Positions 45,400 through 57,896 of a stretch of 64,000 bases of DNA are shown here, one piece after another. Source of the DNA: Listronotus oregonensis (lineage: Eukaryota; Arthropoda; Insecta; Coleoptera; Curculionidae); contig JAHBCN010002971.1 in assembly GCA_019359885.1 (NCBI GenBank), positions 1 through 64,000 on the forward strand, written 5' to 3'. The notes under the pieces are model-generated. The model ran no database searches. It saw only the letters and a list, made by a program, of their open reading frames with translations, and was not told the DNA's origin. Position 1 is the first letter of the stretch, and every line of letters starts with the position of its first letter. The translations under genes and the position numbers were made by a program.

Positions 45400-45700
45400 T
45401 GTGTTTCCCATAAGGATTCTGTTATTTGCTCGGAGCATGTTAAAAAAGACGATTTTTATATGTCTTCCAGAAAAATTGCAAAAGCGGTGATTATGAGATC
45501 CTAATCAAAAAGGAAAAAGGCGATTAATATAAGAAGGTAAGGTGAAAAATATGATATATCCTAATGCTATTACTAACAAATATTTTTTTATTGTAGCAGT
45601 TCCAATCAGTTTGCATTATTACACCTCGGATAACACAAACACGGTTTTTAAGTCCACCAGTGACTTCACAACTCTGAATGTAGATACACAGTAATTAGTA
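45400..45700 (+). pseudogene. Possible THAP-finger fragment
   Basis: The text CVSHKDSVICSEHVKKDDFY resembles the second half of a THAP finger (Cys-x2-His, then DDF), followed by a stop and a donor-like AGAAG|gtaaggtg. After an acceptor-like attgtag the AVPI-like sequence appears, but the phases do not join cleanly. It is probably a decayed P-like or THAP gene piece. Confidence 0.35.
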
Positions 45701-46270
45701 AGTAAATTGAAATTTTTTGTGTTCTTGTGTTCTTGTAATAAATTAATTTACTATACTAACGTAATTTATTTCTGTTTCGATTTTTCTTCATAACCCAAAT
45801 TGTTTTTTTATAATTTTTATTTTTGATTTTAATCATGATTTAAATTTAAAAAAATCAAGTGATTTAAATCGTGATTAAAATCAATTAATTTAAATCCTTG
45901 CAACCCTGTTTAGAACACTTTAAAGAATTGACATTTATGACAAAACGTTAGAAAAGCTATCAGAAATTCCTAAGTTTTTAGAGCGAAAATTTCTTAAAAT
46001 TTAGTTTAATTTTTTGTTTTAGTTTCATCTTGACAAGGGTGGCCGACTTTCCACCGAAACGTAGATTAATATTTTTGGTGTTTGTGTTTTTTGGGAGGTT
46101 TTCATCTTTTTTGTTGCAGGCGATCTGCAGGGTCAGTTCGTTATACCCCGAGACCTGGAACGAATAGGTCTCATTTCCCAAAAAGTAGTAAGGCGAGTAT
46201 CCCAAAGAAAACAAACTGAAACATAAATCCGCCACAAAACTATAAAACATATTTACAGTTAAAACATATA

Positions 46271-48077
46271 CCGGGTGGTGCATCGCCGAGTGGAACATAG
46301 AAAATCCCATGTAAATTTTAAGGGGGTCAATTATTGGCTCCCCTGTACATTTTACAGAAAATATGTAGGATAACTTTTTGAACAAACCAATCTGACAAGC
46401 ACACAAGCCAAGTTTCAAAAAATTTTAAAAAGCGAATCTTGAATTATTTAATTAAATGTAATTGCAAATTACCAAATTTTCGGTTCAGGTAAAACCAAAC
46501 AGACGCCAGTAAAATGAATATTGTCCCTGACATGAGGAAAAGTGTCAATAAATCAGTAACAGTCGGTATTTAAAAAAAAATATGAATTATTCAATCGACG
46601 GAAAAGTATTCATAATTAAGTGGCATTATGCGGGAAACAGTTTTAAAGCAGTATCTGAAATGTTTACAGTTTATTTCCTCACCAATATCCTACTGAGTGA
46701 AAACAAAATGGTTAGTACGAGGGTTCTTGGGCAAGAGGTAAATAAACATCATACAACGGTATTGCGCACTTTGAAAATACAAAAATATCATTCGTATAAA
46801 TTCAAAAAACATCAAGAGCTGCAGGAAGATGATGAAAAGCGAAGAATTGCATTTTGTTTGGAAATGATGGAAAGAGCAAATAACGATAGGAATTTTTTAA
46901 GTAATATTTGTCACCAATAAACCAAATGTTCAAATTGCCGGTATTGGAGCCAAGAAAATGAACATCGCTTTGTTCATACTCGGACACAATATCCCCAAAA
47001 AACAAATGTATTCGTGGGAATTATCGGACACTATATTATTGGACCCTTTTTTATGGACTATAACCTGACAGCAGAAACCTATTTGGACTTATTTCAAAAT
47101 CAAATGGGACCCGCCATGGAAGAAGTTGTTTAGGAAGATGAAATTGGTACCAAATGGATGGTTGCCCCGCCCATAATGTCCGTATGGTTAGAGAGTACTG
47201 GAGTAAAATTTGAGAATCTAAACCAGCTACAATACGCTATTTCGTTAAAATGTAATAAAATTTCGCAATATCAACTTAGCAACGTTAGAAATGAATTTTA
47301 TGATCGGTAGGGATATTAATTTTTTAGCTGTTAATGGGGAGGGGTCGTTTAAACATTTGATTAATTCATGTTTTTATGTAATTCTCTATTATTTTTAAAA
47401 AAGGTGATTGTATTTTATTTCATTTTATAATGTCACATCTAGTAAAATATTAAGAGTTCAGTTCTCTCTTTTTTCGGATCTATATCCGATGTTCTGAGTT
47501 AAACATTTACAATTATTTATTGAGGTGGCTTTGGACTCGAATTTACTGACAATACGTTTAATGGTTGAAATGGACCAGATAGGCTTGATGGGAAAATAAA
47601 TTAAAAATATTTCAGATACTGCTATTGGTTTAATTAAATTCTAATATGATAAATTATTTTTTTAATGATCGATAGTAATAATAATTGTTATTAGTTAAAC
47701 TTAATTGTTACATTAATTAAAAGGTTTGATAAGAAAATAATGTTAACGTGTCTTTCACTTTGAATAGAATGGTTGTGAGATTGATTAAACGAAAAAAAAG
47801 CATTCCTTGTATTTGGCTGTACGTCAGATTTGACACAGCCTTATAACAAATTATTTGCTGGTGGCTGGTGCCTGTTTGGTAAATTGGAAAATTTGGTAAT
47901 TTGGTAATTACATTTAATTGAATAATTCAAGATTCGCTTATTAATTTTTTTTTCAGATTGGTCTCTTCAAAAAGTTATTTAACATTCTTTCTGTAAAATG
48001 TACAGAGGAGCCAATAATTAACCCCCTTAAAATTTACATGGGATTTCCTATGTTCCGCTCAGCGACGCACCACCCGG
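46271..48077 (+). mobile_element. Mariner-type element, CCGGGTGGTGC TIR
   Basis: A 1,807-bp element, TA-flanked, beginning CCGGGTGGTGCATCGC and ending with the inverse (GCACCACCCGG). The arms are about 200 bp (46271-46489 and about 47880-48077). It encodes a broken transposase. Confidence 0.85.
46582..47310 (+). pseudogene. Mariner-type transposase, broken
   Basis: The start reads MNYSIDGKVFIIKWHYAGNS, a helix-turn-helix, then LGQEVNKHHTTVLRTLKIQK. The second reads NCRYWSQENEH and TNVFVGIIGHYIIGPFFMDY, then the second Asp motif as YQMDGCPAHNVRMVREY. The third Asp region is deleted; the text jumps to the C-terminal NVRNEFYDR ending at TAG 47310. The region of the first Asp is also lost at about 46918. 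It is not functional. Confidence 0.75.
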
Positions 48078-49336
48078 TATTACGAGTATTATTAGATTAT
48101 TCCAATATCACTATTATACAAATAAATATTTTACTTTTCTGCATCCTATATGTGAGCAATAAATATTTTGATATTTAGTTATAAACTTAGTTTTAATTTA
48201 TTTTACTATATTTCATGAAGCATCAGAAACCGGAACCTACGTCAGTTTTGGTGTACGAAACGGGATGTCGAAAACTGAATAATTAATTTCGTGTGCGAAA
48301 TAAGAATATTTGGGAGAAATTTTTGAAGTGTACTAAACACGAGTGTACAAAACAAGAACAAATCTTCGTCTACTATGTATGACCACATTGTGGGCAGAAA
48401 CAAACTTAAATTTTGTCAGTCATTTTGCAACAATACACACTGACGACTACAGGCGTGGTTGTGGTAGATTTTATTATCACTTTTTTTAAATTTATCTCAT
48501 TAAATATCTGTCAGACCACCCGAGGAAGTCAGTCACGAAGTACCCACTTATGATAACATACTTTATCAATACTAATGTGATTTAATTATAGATAAGTTAG
48601 CGGTTCATTAATCTTAAAGTATTATAGGTAAACAATAATACGCCTTTAGTAAAATTTTACATATTGCAGTCTATTCAATTAAAATTACTAACATTTTTAC
48701 GATTTTAAAATGTAGAGGTTAAGCCGACCATAGAGTAAAGTTTTTCATTGTTTCATTTGTTTTAAGAATTACAAAAATAAACGTTGGGTACAAAAGAGAA
48801 TGTTAATTGTATAGTTTAAATTTATTTTTAGGTAAACCAGGTGGTTCAAAAAAGCATGGTGAAAGTTACTAAGTTTTTTTTTTTAATGAAACACTCTATT
48901 ATTTAATTTATTTTTAGATTCTACATGAAATCCTATAAATTTTTTGTTAAAAATGTTATATACCTAAACCTAGTAGTTTTTACTCTTATATATAAAAAAT
49001 TAACAGTACTGCCATTGTTTCTGAAGGTGGAATATTCATATTTGATACAAACGTTTTAAAGGGATGAAAAAAAAAGATATATGTGAACATATTTACGTTA
49101 AATGCTACAGGGTATTCAAAATAATTTTATACATTTTGACTAATTAAACTTAAATAAAACATTTCGACTTACTTTAAATGGCACGCCCAGTATATTTTTT
49201 ATTTTTATACGATAGATTTTACAAATTCCTTTTATTAAGTAGATTAGATTGGATTAAATTATTTGAGCGGAGATGGCAAAAATGACCTCCACCACTGCAA
49301 CCTTGCCAGATTTATTGTGGTTTCTCCTATCGTTCT

Positions 49337-50200
49337 TTAGAGGACCTTGTCCAGGCCCGTCTTCTTAACTAGACTCCAGAGTCTTGACACTGGCCACTCC
49401 ATATATCTTGCCGGTTTTGGCTTTTCCTCACCAAGCCTAGTAAACCTAAGCCTACATAGTGCTTCACAGTGGCACCATACATGTACGGCTGTTTTTTCAG
49501 CCTCCTGGCAGAACCTACACAGGCTATCCTCCACCAGGCCTATTCTTTCCAGGTGCTTGTTGAGTTTGCAATGTCCTGTTAGTTGACCTACCGTTATCCT
49601 TACGACCTTACGACTGTGGCTCAGTAGGTCCGAGGTAAACGTGGCCGAGCAGGTCCTTATGAACTGCTTTGCCTGTCGTTGTCCTGGTGTTTGTAACCAC
49701 CAGTTTTGAAACTCTCTGTCTCTTGATAGATGCTTTAAGGTGGCCTGCCGAGATTCCACAGAATGGCTCAGGGCCTATCATTTCCATGGCTGATCCTCTT
49801 TTGGTTAGGTCGTCGGCCTCTTCGTTACCTGGGTGGCCCTCGTGGCCTGGTACCCAGGCTACCGTAAGTTTGTTTACCAAGCCGACTTTATCCAGGGCCT
49901 GTATACAGTCCCCCACTAGTTTGGAATTAACTTTTGGAGAACTTATGGCCTTGAGGGCCGCTTGGCTGTCTGAGTAAATGACGATGTTTTTTCCTTTACT
50001 CCCTTTTTCTTTAATCAGCACGGCACAATGCATTATTGCTGCGATTTCCGCTTGGAAAACCGTGGCGCGCTGACCAACACTTAAGGTTATCTTTTTTCTA
50101 GGCTTGTCTCCATAGATGCCAGCTCCTACTCCCTTGTTGGTCTTGAAACCATCTGTATACCAGATATGATCGGCTTTGATTGCAGGGCCTTCTTTCCTTT
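49337..50200 (-). pseudogene. LINE: RNase H domain and zinc tail (R1/I type)
   Basis: Minus strand. The RNase H domain reads IWYTDGFKTNKGVGAGIYG, QAEIAAIMHCAVL, VIYSDSQAALKAISSP and WVPGHEGHPGNEEADDLTKR; the four acidic catalytic positions (D, E, D, D) are all kept. After one frame change near 49700 the C-terminal zinc tail follows: VGQLTGHCKLNKHLERIGLV, LCRFCQEAEKTAVHVWCHC. RNase H after the reverse transcriptase is found in R1, LOA and I clades. The reverse transcriptase itself is missing beyond 50200. Confidence 0.85.
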
Positions 50201-50640
50201 ATTTATTTATTAAGTATGTTATATACTAATTGTGATAGTTTTGATTGATTGATTGATAAACTAAATACACAAGTTGGGGTTTTGTCCGCCTCGACACTGC
50301 AGCCTACAGGGCTTGTTGTATCTCTTGTGTATTTGTTTCAGTTAAAAAGGTTTGACACCTTAGACAGGTGTAGTAGCCCTTTTAATGTTCTTTTCTGGTC
50401 TCCAGCCTTCTGGTGGTTAGTGTCCACCATGAGGTTTTGATTTGTTCTCCAGTATGTAAGTGCAGGGCACTCATATATGATGTGAGAGGCTGTCTCTTCC
50501 TCTTCGTCACATAGTCTGCAAATGGGTTCTTCTCTATAGATGCCCATAGTGTGCATATGTTTTCTTAGGGTGCAGTGTCCGGTTATTAATCCTGTCACTA
50601 TTCTAATCTGATTCCTATTTAGTTTTAGTAATTGTAATAG
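50200..50640 (-). pseudogene. LINE C-terminal zinc tail, second copy
   Basis: Minus strand text TGLITGHCTLRKHMHTMGIY, then ICRLCDEEEETASHIIYEC, is the same type of zinc tail, but from a different LINE copy. It is followed by a 3' end with aataaataaataaag at about 50205, where the next LINE begins. One copy probably jumped into the other. Confidence 0.75.
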
Positions 50641-52901
50641 TTTACGATTTATTATGTTTTTTTTTTAGTTTTGCCCTTTTTTATTGTACTTACTCTATAA
50701 AATAAGTTGGCTATGACAAAAAATATTTATTGTTATAAGTGACGTATAATAATCAAACAGCTATGGATATTCCCAAAAAATAGATGAATTGATATGATTT
50801 TATATACGGGGCGAGGCGGAAAACCTAACTGACGCATACTATCTAGATAGATTTTTCAAGGCTTAATGGAACGTTTTGATGGTAGTGGTAACGTTTAACA
50901 TAAGAAACGGCAAATGGTAAACCGGAATGCTGCCAATGAGGGAAAAGAATTGGAGAAAATAATTGATGTATAGATAATCATCAGGTCCGTAGCCGTCAAT
51001 TAACTAACTTATGTGACACATCCCAATCTACCTCCAATTGCACCACGAGAAAATACAATATATTTTTTGAACATTTATTACGTCATAATAATTAAAAATT
51101 AATTAAGTTAATTAGTGGAGAAATTATTATTACTTATATTTGTTTGGGTTCCACAAAAGCGGTAATATAAAAATGAAAAAATCAAAATAAATTGCAAACT
51201 ATTAAAAATACGTATATGACATCCTAAATAAAAGTTTTAGGATTTTGTAAAATCTATCGGATAAAATAAAAATATGCACGGCGTGTCATTTAAAAAAGTC
51301 GATTTTGTTAAAGTTTAATTAGTCGAAATGTATATATTTATTTTAAATGAATAAACTAAAAAATAGGGTGTTCCATTAAAAAAACTAACGTTACAATTGC
51401 CACACTTTTTTTAACCACCCTGTATACTCAAAAATAATTTTAAATTATGTACCTTAACATTTCTTGAAACTTTTGTATTTAAAGTTTTTTGTAACTAATG
51501 AAACAAATGAGATAATGAGCTTTATGGTTGACTCACCCTGTACAGAAAAACAGAAAATTAGAAAAAAATAGCACTAAAAACTTGAAGTGTCAAACACAAA
51601 AAGTCAACATTTTGCCAAAGATTAGGATTTATTTATACTTTTAATAAAAATAAAATATTGGTAAAAGTTAAACATATAATTATATTACTTCTGTTATTAC
51701 GAATAATGCATTGAATAAAATGAGACGCTTTTATTAAGAAAATATCAATTTTTATCTTGCATCTCTTTTGTTTTAAATTCAAATCATTTTCTTAAGTATT
51801 CTTTTAAATTCTACGACAAAAATACACAAAATTTCACATTTTTTTTAATACGGGAAAAACCATGAATATGTCACTGTTCAGTTCTTGTTGAATAATCCTG
51901 TACTATTTATTAAAGTATAATTTTTATGAAGATAACCAAGATTACGATTTATTTCTTGTAAGCCACCAAAGTTCTAGTTCATAAAACGTAGGAGGCATCC
52001 AACCGTGCTCGTCCGCTTTGCCGCTGGATATAAAGAGTTAAAATTATTTGTAGTAAGTAATTTGCATGTGAAATAGATGAAAATCACGCCTGTAGGTATG
52101 ATACCTACAAACAGCTCGATAAATTTTTATTTTAAAGTGCAAAAAATGCGTGTCTTCATCTCTGATGGTTTTTCGGATCAAATTTAAGGAATAGGTAATA
52201 AATTTACCATTTGCACTGTGTTTAAAACACTACTAAATCTTAAATAACAAAAACAAATCATTTAACGGCGACCAAAATAAAGGGTTTTCCAATAAGAATG
52301 ATATTCTTTTGTAATGATGTAGTTACCATGGCAATACAGTTTTACCTGTTACTATACCTAAAGTCCAAAATTTTTGTCAGTGACTCATTTAATACCGGCC
52401 ACCCAACCGACGAAGCGGCTGAATAAAAATCTAACACTAGTAAATAATTTTTAAGCCTATGATATACTTTTCCGCTCAAATAACAGTGAACCGGCCAAAA
52501 GTTTCATCGCCACGTTGTCATAATTCGCGAAAATAAATCACCAGGCAGCGATCGCACTTAAAATAGCACGCCAATATATTTTGAAATCACTGTTATCGGG
52601 AAGACAATAAAAGTGGCAACACACATTCCTTAGTTTACAACTTGAAGAGACTTGAAAATAAGCGTATCGACAGGGTTTTCGTGCTGTTCGATGATTTTAT
52701 TTAGTTATTATTGATTATGGACAGATTTTGTAAGTTTAAATTTTAATTGCTATACAGGGTATTATCTAAATATTATAAATTTCTAATAATTGTAGTATAT
52801 AGATATTATTTTGTGCCAATTTTATAATAGTTTATCTTATTTAGTGTATATAATTGTATATAAAGATTTAGTGTTGTTAAGTGCTTCTAATTCTGTAAAC
52901 T

Positions 52902-53117
52902 ATGAATATGAACCAACCTTTAACTAGTTATCCGCCTATAAAAAAAACTCAGTTAACGTTAAAAGAACGAATAATGGTTAAAAATGTTTACCATGGGATT
53001 CGGGAACGAAATCCAGAACTAACCACTTTGGATGCTGCAGAGATATGTGCAACTTTAACAAAAGTTAATTCGCGTACGGTGTTCAGAGTTTTAAAAGGCA
53101 AAAAAAATCAATATTAG
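52902..53117 (+). CDS. Possible transposase N-terminal fragment, 71 aa
   Basis: The ORF runs from ATG 52902 to TAG 53117. It reads KKTQLTLKERIMVKNVYHGI, then RERNPELTTLDAAEI and NSRTVFRVLKGKKN. The pattern of a helix, NPEL, a second helix and a TVFRV recognition helix resembles the N-terminal end of a widespread insect Tc1/mariner-like transposase, from memory. No catalytic part follows. It may instead be an exon of an unrecognised gene. Confidence 0.35.
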   Translation: MNMNQPLTSYPPIKKTQLTLKERIMVKNVYHGIRERNPELTTLDAAEICATLTKVNSRTVFRVLKGKKNQY

Positions 53118-53556
53118 TAATTATGCGGATACAGGAAAATGCGATTTTTTCGCTATTTTTTTTTGCACACTTTTTACTTTTCGATTGTTAAACATGAATC
53201 AGAGGCTGTTTTTTTGGCTGCCTCTTATAGTATTTAAAAAAAATAATAATTGAATTGTTTAATTCCATTTTACGACATATTCCTTTAAATTCTGTCATTT
53301 GCACGAAAACATATTTAAAAACTCATACTATGTTAATATTTAAAAAAACTACTAAAAAGTAAGGAAAAACCTTAATTTTCATTAAAAAGTAGGTAAAACG
53401 TTTACGTCCGAATTCAACTCGAAATTCTAAAAATGTTGACCTGTTACCAGGTTGTAATAGTTTTCTTTATGACATTTTTATAAGGTATGTGAACCTTGCT
53501 TCGCTCGACCCACAAAGTTTGATCAAAAATATTCTCGATATGGAAATCCTAAATAT

Positions 53557-53623
53557 GGAACACGAAAGACCCGAAATAGTTATTGGATTCTACAAGCTGA
53601 TGATCTCAGAGCTTTCGTGTTCC
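53557..53623. repeat. 12-bp stem inverted repeat
   Basis: GGAACACGAAAG is inverted as CTTTCGTGTTCC 43 bases later. Isolated; significance unknown. Confidence 0.5.
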
Positions 53624-54213
53624 TTATATAGTGGATATTTTTGATGAAGCAATGCGTGTGAATATCGTATTTAATATTGAGACTGCAAGATCGGTGGTGA
53701 ATTGGCAAGTCGGTGTAACTTGGATTGTCTATCGTTCTGCTTTTACATCTTTTTTAATTTATGTTAAGACTAAAATTTTATTATTTTTTTCATGTAGCAA
53801 AATAAAATTAGAGAAGGTAAAATTAAAGTAAAAAATGTTTTTTTTGGAAAAACGTTGAAAAGTCGCCAAAAAAACTCAAATTTGTGTTCTATGACCTCAA
53901 AATAGGAGGTGTGCAAAATTAAGCAAAAAAATTACATTTTTCATTAATCCGAATAATACCAAAATAATATAGGCTTGTTACTTATTTAAAGGGTTGATGA
54001 AAATATGAGAAAATATCTTTTGCTTGTAAAAAATATTTTCATGTTTTGACGAAATTTTATCATTTATTTTCTAGAATGCATACGCCACTGGAATTGATTC
54101 CCCTGACCCCACACAACCCGGGGCACTCTAAAAGCGAGCGATGCGTCATTGACAGAAATTTTGGACTTGAAGTATAGTTGTCATTTATGTTCAGTAAACT
54201 TTAACAATTTATT

Positions 54214-55245
54214 ATGGCTAAATACTTGTTCCAAGAACGTCTGGTTATTGTCCAAAAATTTTACGAAAATGGCCGTTCTTTTGTGAATACTTTTCGCGCA
54301 CTTTGGTCTAAATAATCGCCCTTCTGTGCTTGTCATTCGTCGCATCGTTGAGAAATTTGAAAGTAATTTTACTCTTTACGATTTGAAAACTACAGTAAGA
54401 CGCAGAAATGTCAGAACTGTTGAGAATGTTGCTGCTGTAAGAGATAGTGTTAAAGAAGATCCAAATTTATCAATTCCTTGCCGTGCTCAAGAGTTAGGAC
54501 TTAAAAAAACAACAACTTGGCGAATTTTGCAAAAATATTTAAATTTACACCCGTTTAAGATTGTTTTGAGCCAAGAACTTAAGCCACTGGACCATCGTCG
54601 GCGCCGCGAATTTGCTGCTTGGAGTTTAAAACGACTTTTACGGGATCACAATTTTGCCGAAAAAATTATCTTTTCAGATGAAGCTCATTTTTGGTTAAGT
54701 GTATACGTAAATAAGCAAAATTGCTGTTTCTGGTATGAAAAAATCCACAACAGATTGACGAGGAGCCTTTGCATCCCCTAAAGGTAACTGTATGGTGTGG
54801 TTTATGGCATGGTGGTATTGTTGGACAACTTTTTTTCCAAAATAAGGTTAGAGATTACGTTACAGTGAATGGTGAACGATATCGACAGAGATGTTGACAA
54901 ATTTTTTTATGGCCAAATTTGGATGCGCTTGATTTGGAAGATATGTGGTTTCAGCAAGACGGCGCTACATATCACACTGCTCGTAAAACTGTTGCCATAC
55001 TGCAAGAAAGGTTTGGTGAAAGGATAATTTCAAGAAATGCAACTGTTACCTGGCCACCAAGAAGCTGTAATTTGACTTCTTTACATTATTTTTTGTGGGG
55101 CTATTTAAAATATAAGGTTTATGCAAACAGGCCACAGCCACAAACCCTTGATGCTTTAGGATTGAACATTGGACGCTGCATTCGTGAGATTACGTCCGAT
55201 TTTTTGCACAAAGTATTTGAAAATTGGATTCGTCGAATTCACTAG
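54214..55245 (+). pseudogene. DD41D transposase with third Asp replaced by His
   Basis: Starts MAKYLFQERLVIVQKFYENG. A shift near 54300 leads to LVIRRIVEKFESNFTLYDLK, then RAQELGLKKTTTWRILQKYL, a second HTH. Catalytic blocks are KIIFSDEAHFWLS (first Asp) and MWFQQDGATYHTARKT (second Asp). The third normally reads CDLTPLDYFLWG but is CNLTSLHYFLWG here, so the catalytic Asp is His, with 41 residues between the positions. There are further frame changes near 54745 and 54900. It ends at TAG 55245 after VFENWIRRIH. The copy is inactive even apart from its frameshifts. Confidence 0.85.
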
Positions 55246-56021
55246 TGTACATGAAGCCGAGGTGAACATGTAAAAGACGTGCTATTCAAAACATAAATTA
55301 ATGTTATCGATTGAAGTTCAAGATAATATAAAAAGTGTTCTTATTGGAAAACCTTTTACAAAGAATAACATTTATAAAATCTATTGATAATCTAATTAAG
55401 TTTTTAAAGGTGAAACTTCCCGAACATTGACCAAACGCATAAAAGAACATCAAACTTATATATAAAAAACGCAGAATTTTAAGAATTATAAATATTTCAT
55501 TAAGCACCTGATAATAATCACATAATAAACTAGAACGCTTCTTATAAAATATCAACAAAGAAAATTTCTTTTAAAAAACATAAAATAGAAAAAACTTGTT
55601 TATTATCAAATAAAGATAACTATACAACAACAATATCAGTTAATTTAAATAATACTTTGTTCCCTTGCCTAATGAGGTAATTTACGGAAACCTTAAAATC
55701 AATTAACTTATCACCACTGTTTCTGAAAATAATAAATGTAACTGTCACAACACACTGATTTGTCGCTTGTGCCATTACCCCGTAAATTAAAAAAAGTTCT
55801 CAGAATTGCCAAAAATGTTTAAAGCAAAACTTAAATAATTTTAATTTTTATTATTCTTTATTTTTAAGTTTGTTTTATATTTTGAAAACGATTACCGACT
55901 TGGCACTGAAATATTATTAAAAAAATATTTTGTAGTAAATGAATCCGACACAACAATACAAAACATATCTATTGAAGAAAATAATAGATACATTTTTTTA
56001 AAAACTAAGAACAGAGATAAT

Positions 56022-56706
56022 ATGCTTTGCGGATCCTAAGCTATCTTCTTGGCTCTCTAGGATCTTTTGCAATCGACATACATCAAATCAGTTACTGTAG
56101 ATGGTCATTCTTTCAGTTTTTACCAAATTAATGCTGGGGTGCCCCACGGCTTAGAACTGGCACCAACTCTGTTTCTTCTTCACAACAACGATCTTTTCTC
56201 TTTCACAATCAATCCTATTCATAATTTTACTGACGATATTATCCTCCACTCTAATATTCAACCTCTCAAGCCAGCTTCTAAGCCTGAATTAAAAAGTAAG
56301 CGCTCGGCACTGTAAATGTCTCTTTCATAAGACCTTAAACTAATCTTGGATTAAGAGGCTGAAAATCTTGTCCAGTTTAATGCATCCAAAACTTTGTCAT
56401 GTTCGCTGTTGCAAAAAAAGTCTGTTACATATAAGCGGCCCAGTTTTTCAGAACATAGAGTCATTCAATCTTTTTAGCGTTACTCTTGAGAATAACCTTA
56501 ACTGGCATAAACATATTACATCCACAGCCTCAGCAGCTTTAAAAAAGCTTGGATTTCTCTTTCGGGCCAGAAAGTATTTCTCTCCTTTTCATCTGTATAC
56601 TCTGTATCTATCCCAAATCAGGTTATATAGGTATTTCGGGGGTTTTGCTGGCCAGTACAATTTTTCCTCTGGCATCTCCCAAACAAAGCTACACATTCTT
56701 TTATAG
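56022..56706 (+). pseudogene. LINE reverse transcriptase fragment, plus strand
   Basis: Text SVTVDGHSFSFYQINAGVPH, then LAPTLFLLHNNDLFSF, INPIHNFTDDIILHS and, in another frame, NNLNWHKHITSTASAAL, LGFLFRARKYFSPFH. It is the same family as the copy at 21490-22500. The active-site motif is FTDD. It breaks off near the end of the thumb region. Confidence 0.75.
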
Positions 56707-56867
56707 TCCAACCGTGTAATAAAGATCGGTGTTACCTGGGGATTGTCAAACGTCAAGGGCCGAAGCATTAACCTACCAAGGGTGTCTAATTAAAATAGGA
56801 GGCAGTTAATTAATATGAGAGTTAAAGATTCGAGAAGGCTTTTTCAATACTCCTTTAAAGCTTAATA

Positions 56868-57896
56868 GTCTAATAACTGAAGACCTGAAAGTACCCAAAG
56901 CTGTAAATAAAACTGTATAGTTTTTATTTGTTGCTCAATTCTTAAGTCTTCGCAAATGCTTTCGAGCGAGAAAAAGTTTATCACGATTCCGACGTGGGAA
57001 CCCGCTGAAAATGGTCCCCCAAAGTTCCAAAAAAGAGTTTCCCTCGAATATCTGTCAAAATATGGAAATTAGAGAATTTTTGTTCAGACAAAAAATAAAG
57101 ATCACCTCGAAATCTACAAAAATGGTTCTTACCATTTTTTTCGCAACACCAATATTTTTCGCAAAAACGTCAGTCGAAAAATATATAACATTCCACACTG
57201 GATGAATGTGGTAGTAGGTTAAAAAATGCATATGGGAAAAACATTTTTTTATCAAAACGCAAGAAAGATGGTGAAGGAAATTTTCTGGGATCATTGAATA
57301 CTTGCTAAGGTCTCATTATAAAAAATAAATGTTAATAACAAACCATTTTTTCAAAAAATATCAATAAATTAATGAGATTAAAACTGACCCATTTTTTCAA
57401 TATTCTAGAAAAATCAGAATGGACTCAAACTCATATGCAATGTTAGGTACGGGTTTTCCCATTCCGATGAACTTTGAATGATTAAAAAATGTACATTATT
57501 GCCCGAGTAATGGAAGAATTCGTCAGCCCGCTTAAAAGTGAATCCATGAAGAAAGCGGCATTTTAGCGGTAGAGTGGCAGCTAAAATAAGGGGACTTTTG
57601 GGTCCCGTTATCTCGAAAACTCGGTTTCTCGAAAAAAATTATAAGGACCATTTTTGTAGACTACAAAGCGATCTTCATTTTTTGTCTATGTTTAAAATTC
57701 TCCAATTTGCATATTTGGGCAGATATTAGCGGGAAACCCATTTTTCGGGCCTTGAGGGACTATTTTTAGCCCTTTCCCACCTGTTAATGTGGATAAACTT
57801 TTTTTCGCTCGAAAGCATCCCCAAAGACCTAAGAATTGCGCCACAAGGGAAAACTGTACAGATTTATTTACAGCTTTGTCCCTTCATTTACTGGAC
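56868..57896. mobile_element. MITE family GTCCAGTAAATG, copy 2
   Basis: Inverted relative to copy 1. The right end, with tttgtcccttcatttactgg, is well kept; the left end (GTCTAATAACTGAAG) has decayed. The arms pair over several hundred bases. Confidence 0.75.

Larger units (their letters stand above)
48720..51560. mobile_element. Foldback element enclosing LINE pieces
   Basis: Left arm 48720-49260 and right arm 51180-51560 pair with moderate identity (taattagtcgaaatg, tttgtaactaatgaaacaaatg and their complements; TA|CAGGGTG-type ends). The centre near 50800-51050 contains a plus-strand stretch similar to a mariner HTH (LMERFDGSGNV), so it is probably a decayed autonomous element. The two LINE fragments lie between the arms. 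Confidence 0.55.
52280..55356 (+). mobile_element. DD41D mariner-type element with filled interior
   Basis: TA-flanked ends AAGGGTTTTCCAATAAGAA (left) and its inverse (TTCTTATTGGAAAACC, right) bound 3.1 kb. The segment aaagtccaaaatttttgtcag at about 52361 recurs inverted at about 54147-54170, just before the transposase. About 1.7 kb in between (52400-54100) does not look like part of a mariner and may be one or more later insertions. Confidence 0.6.

Noticed and set aside
45978..46418. 146-codon minus-strand ORF
   Set aside because: It is read out of the left inverted repeat and flank of the mariner-type element at 46271-48077; no protein family visible.
49347..49977. Plus-strand ORFs of 79 and 102 codons
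   Set aside because: Antisense readings of the LINE RNase H and zinc-tail region.
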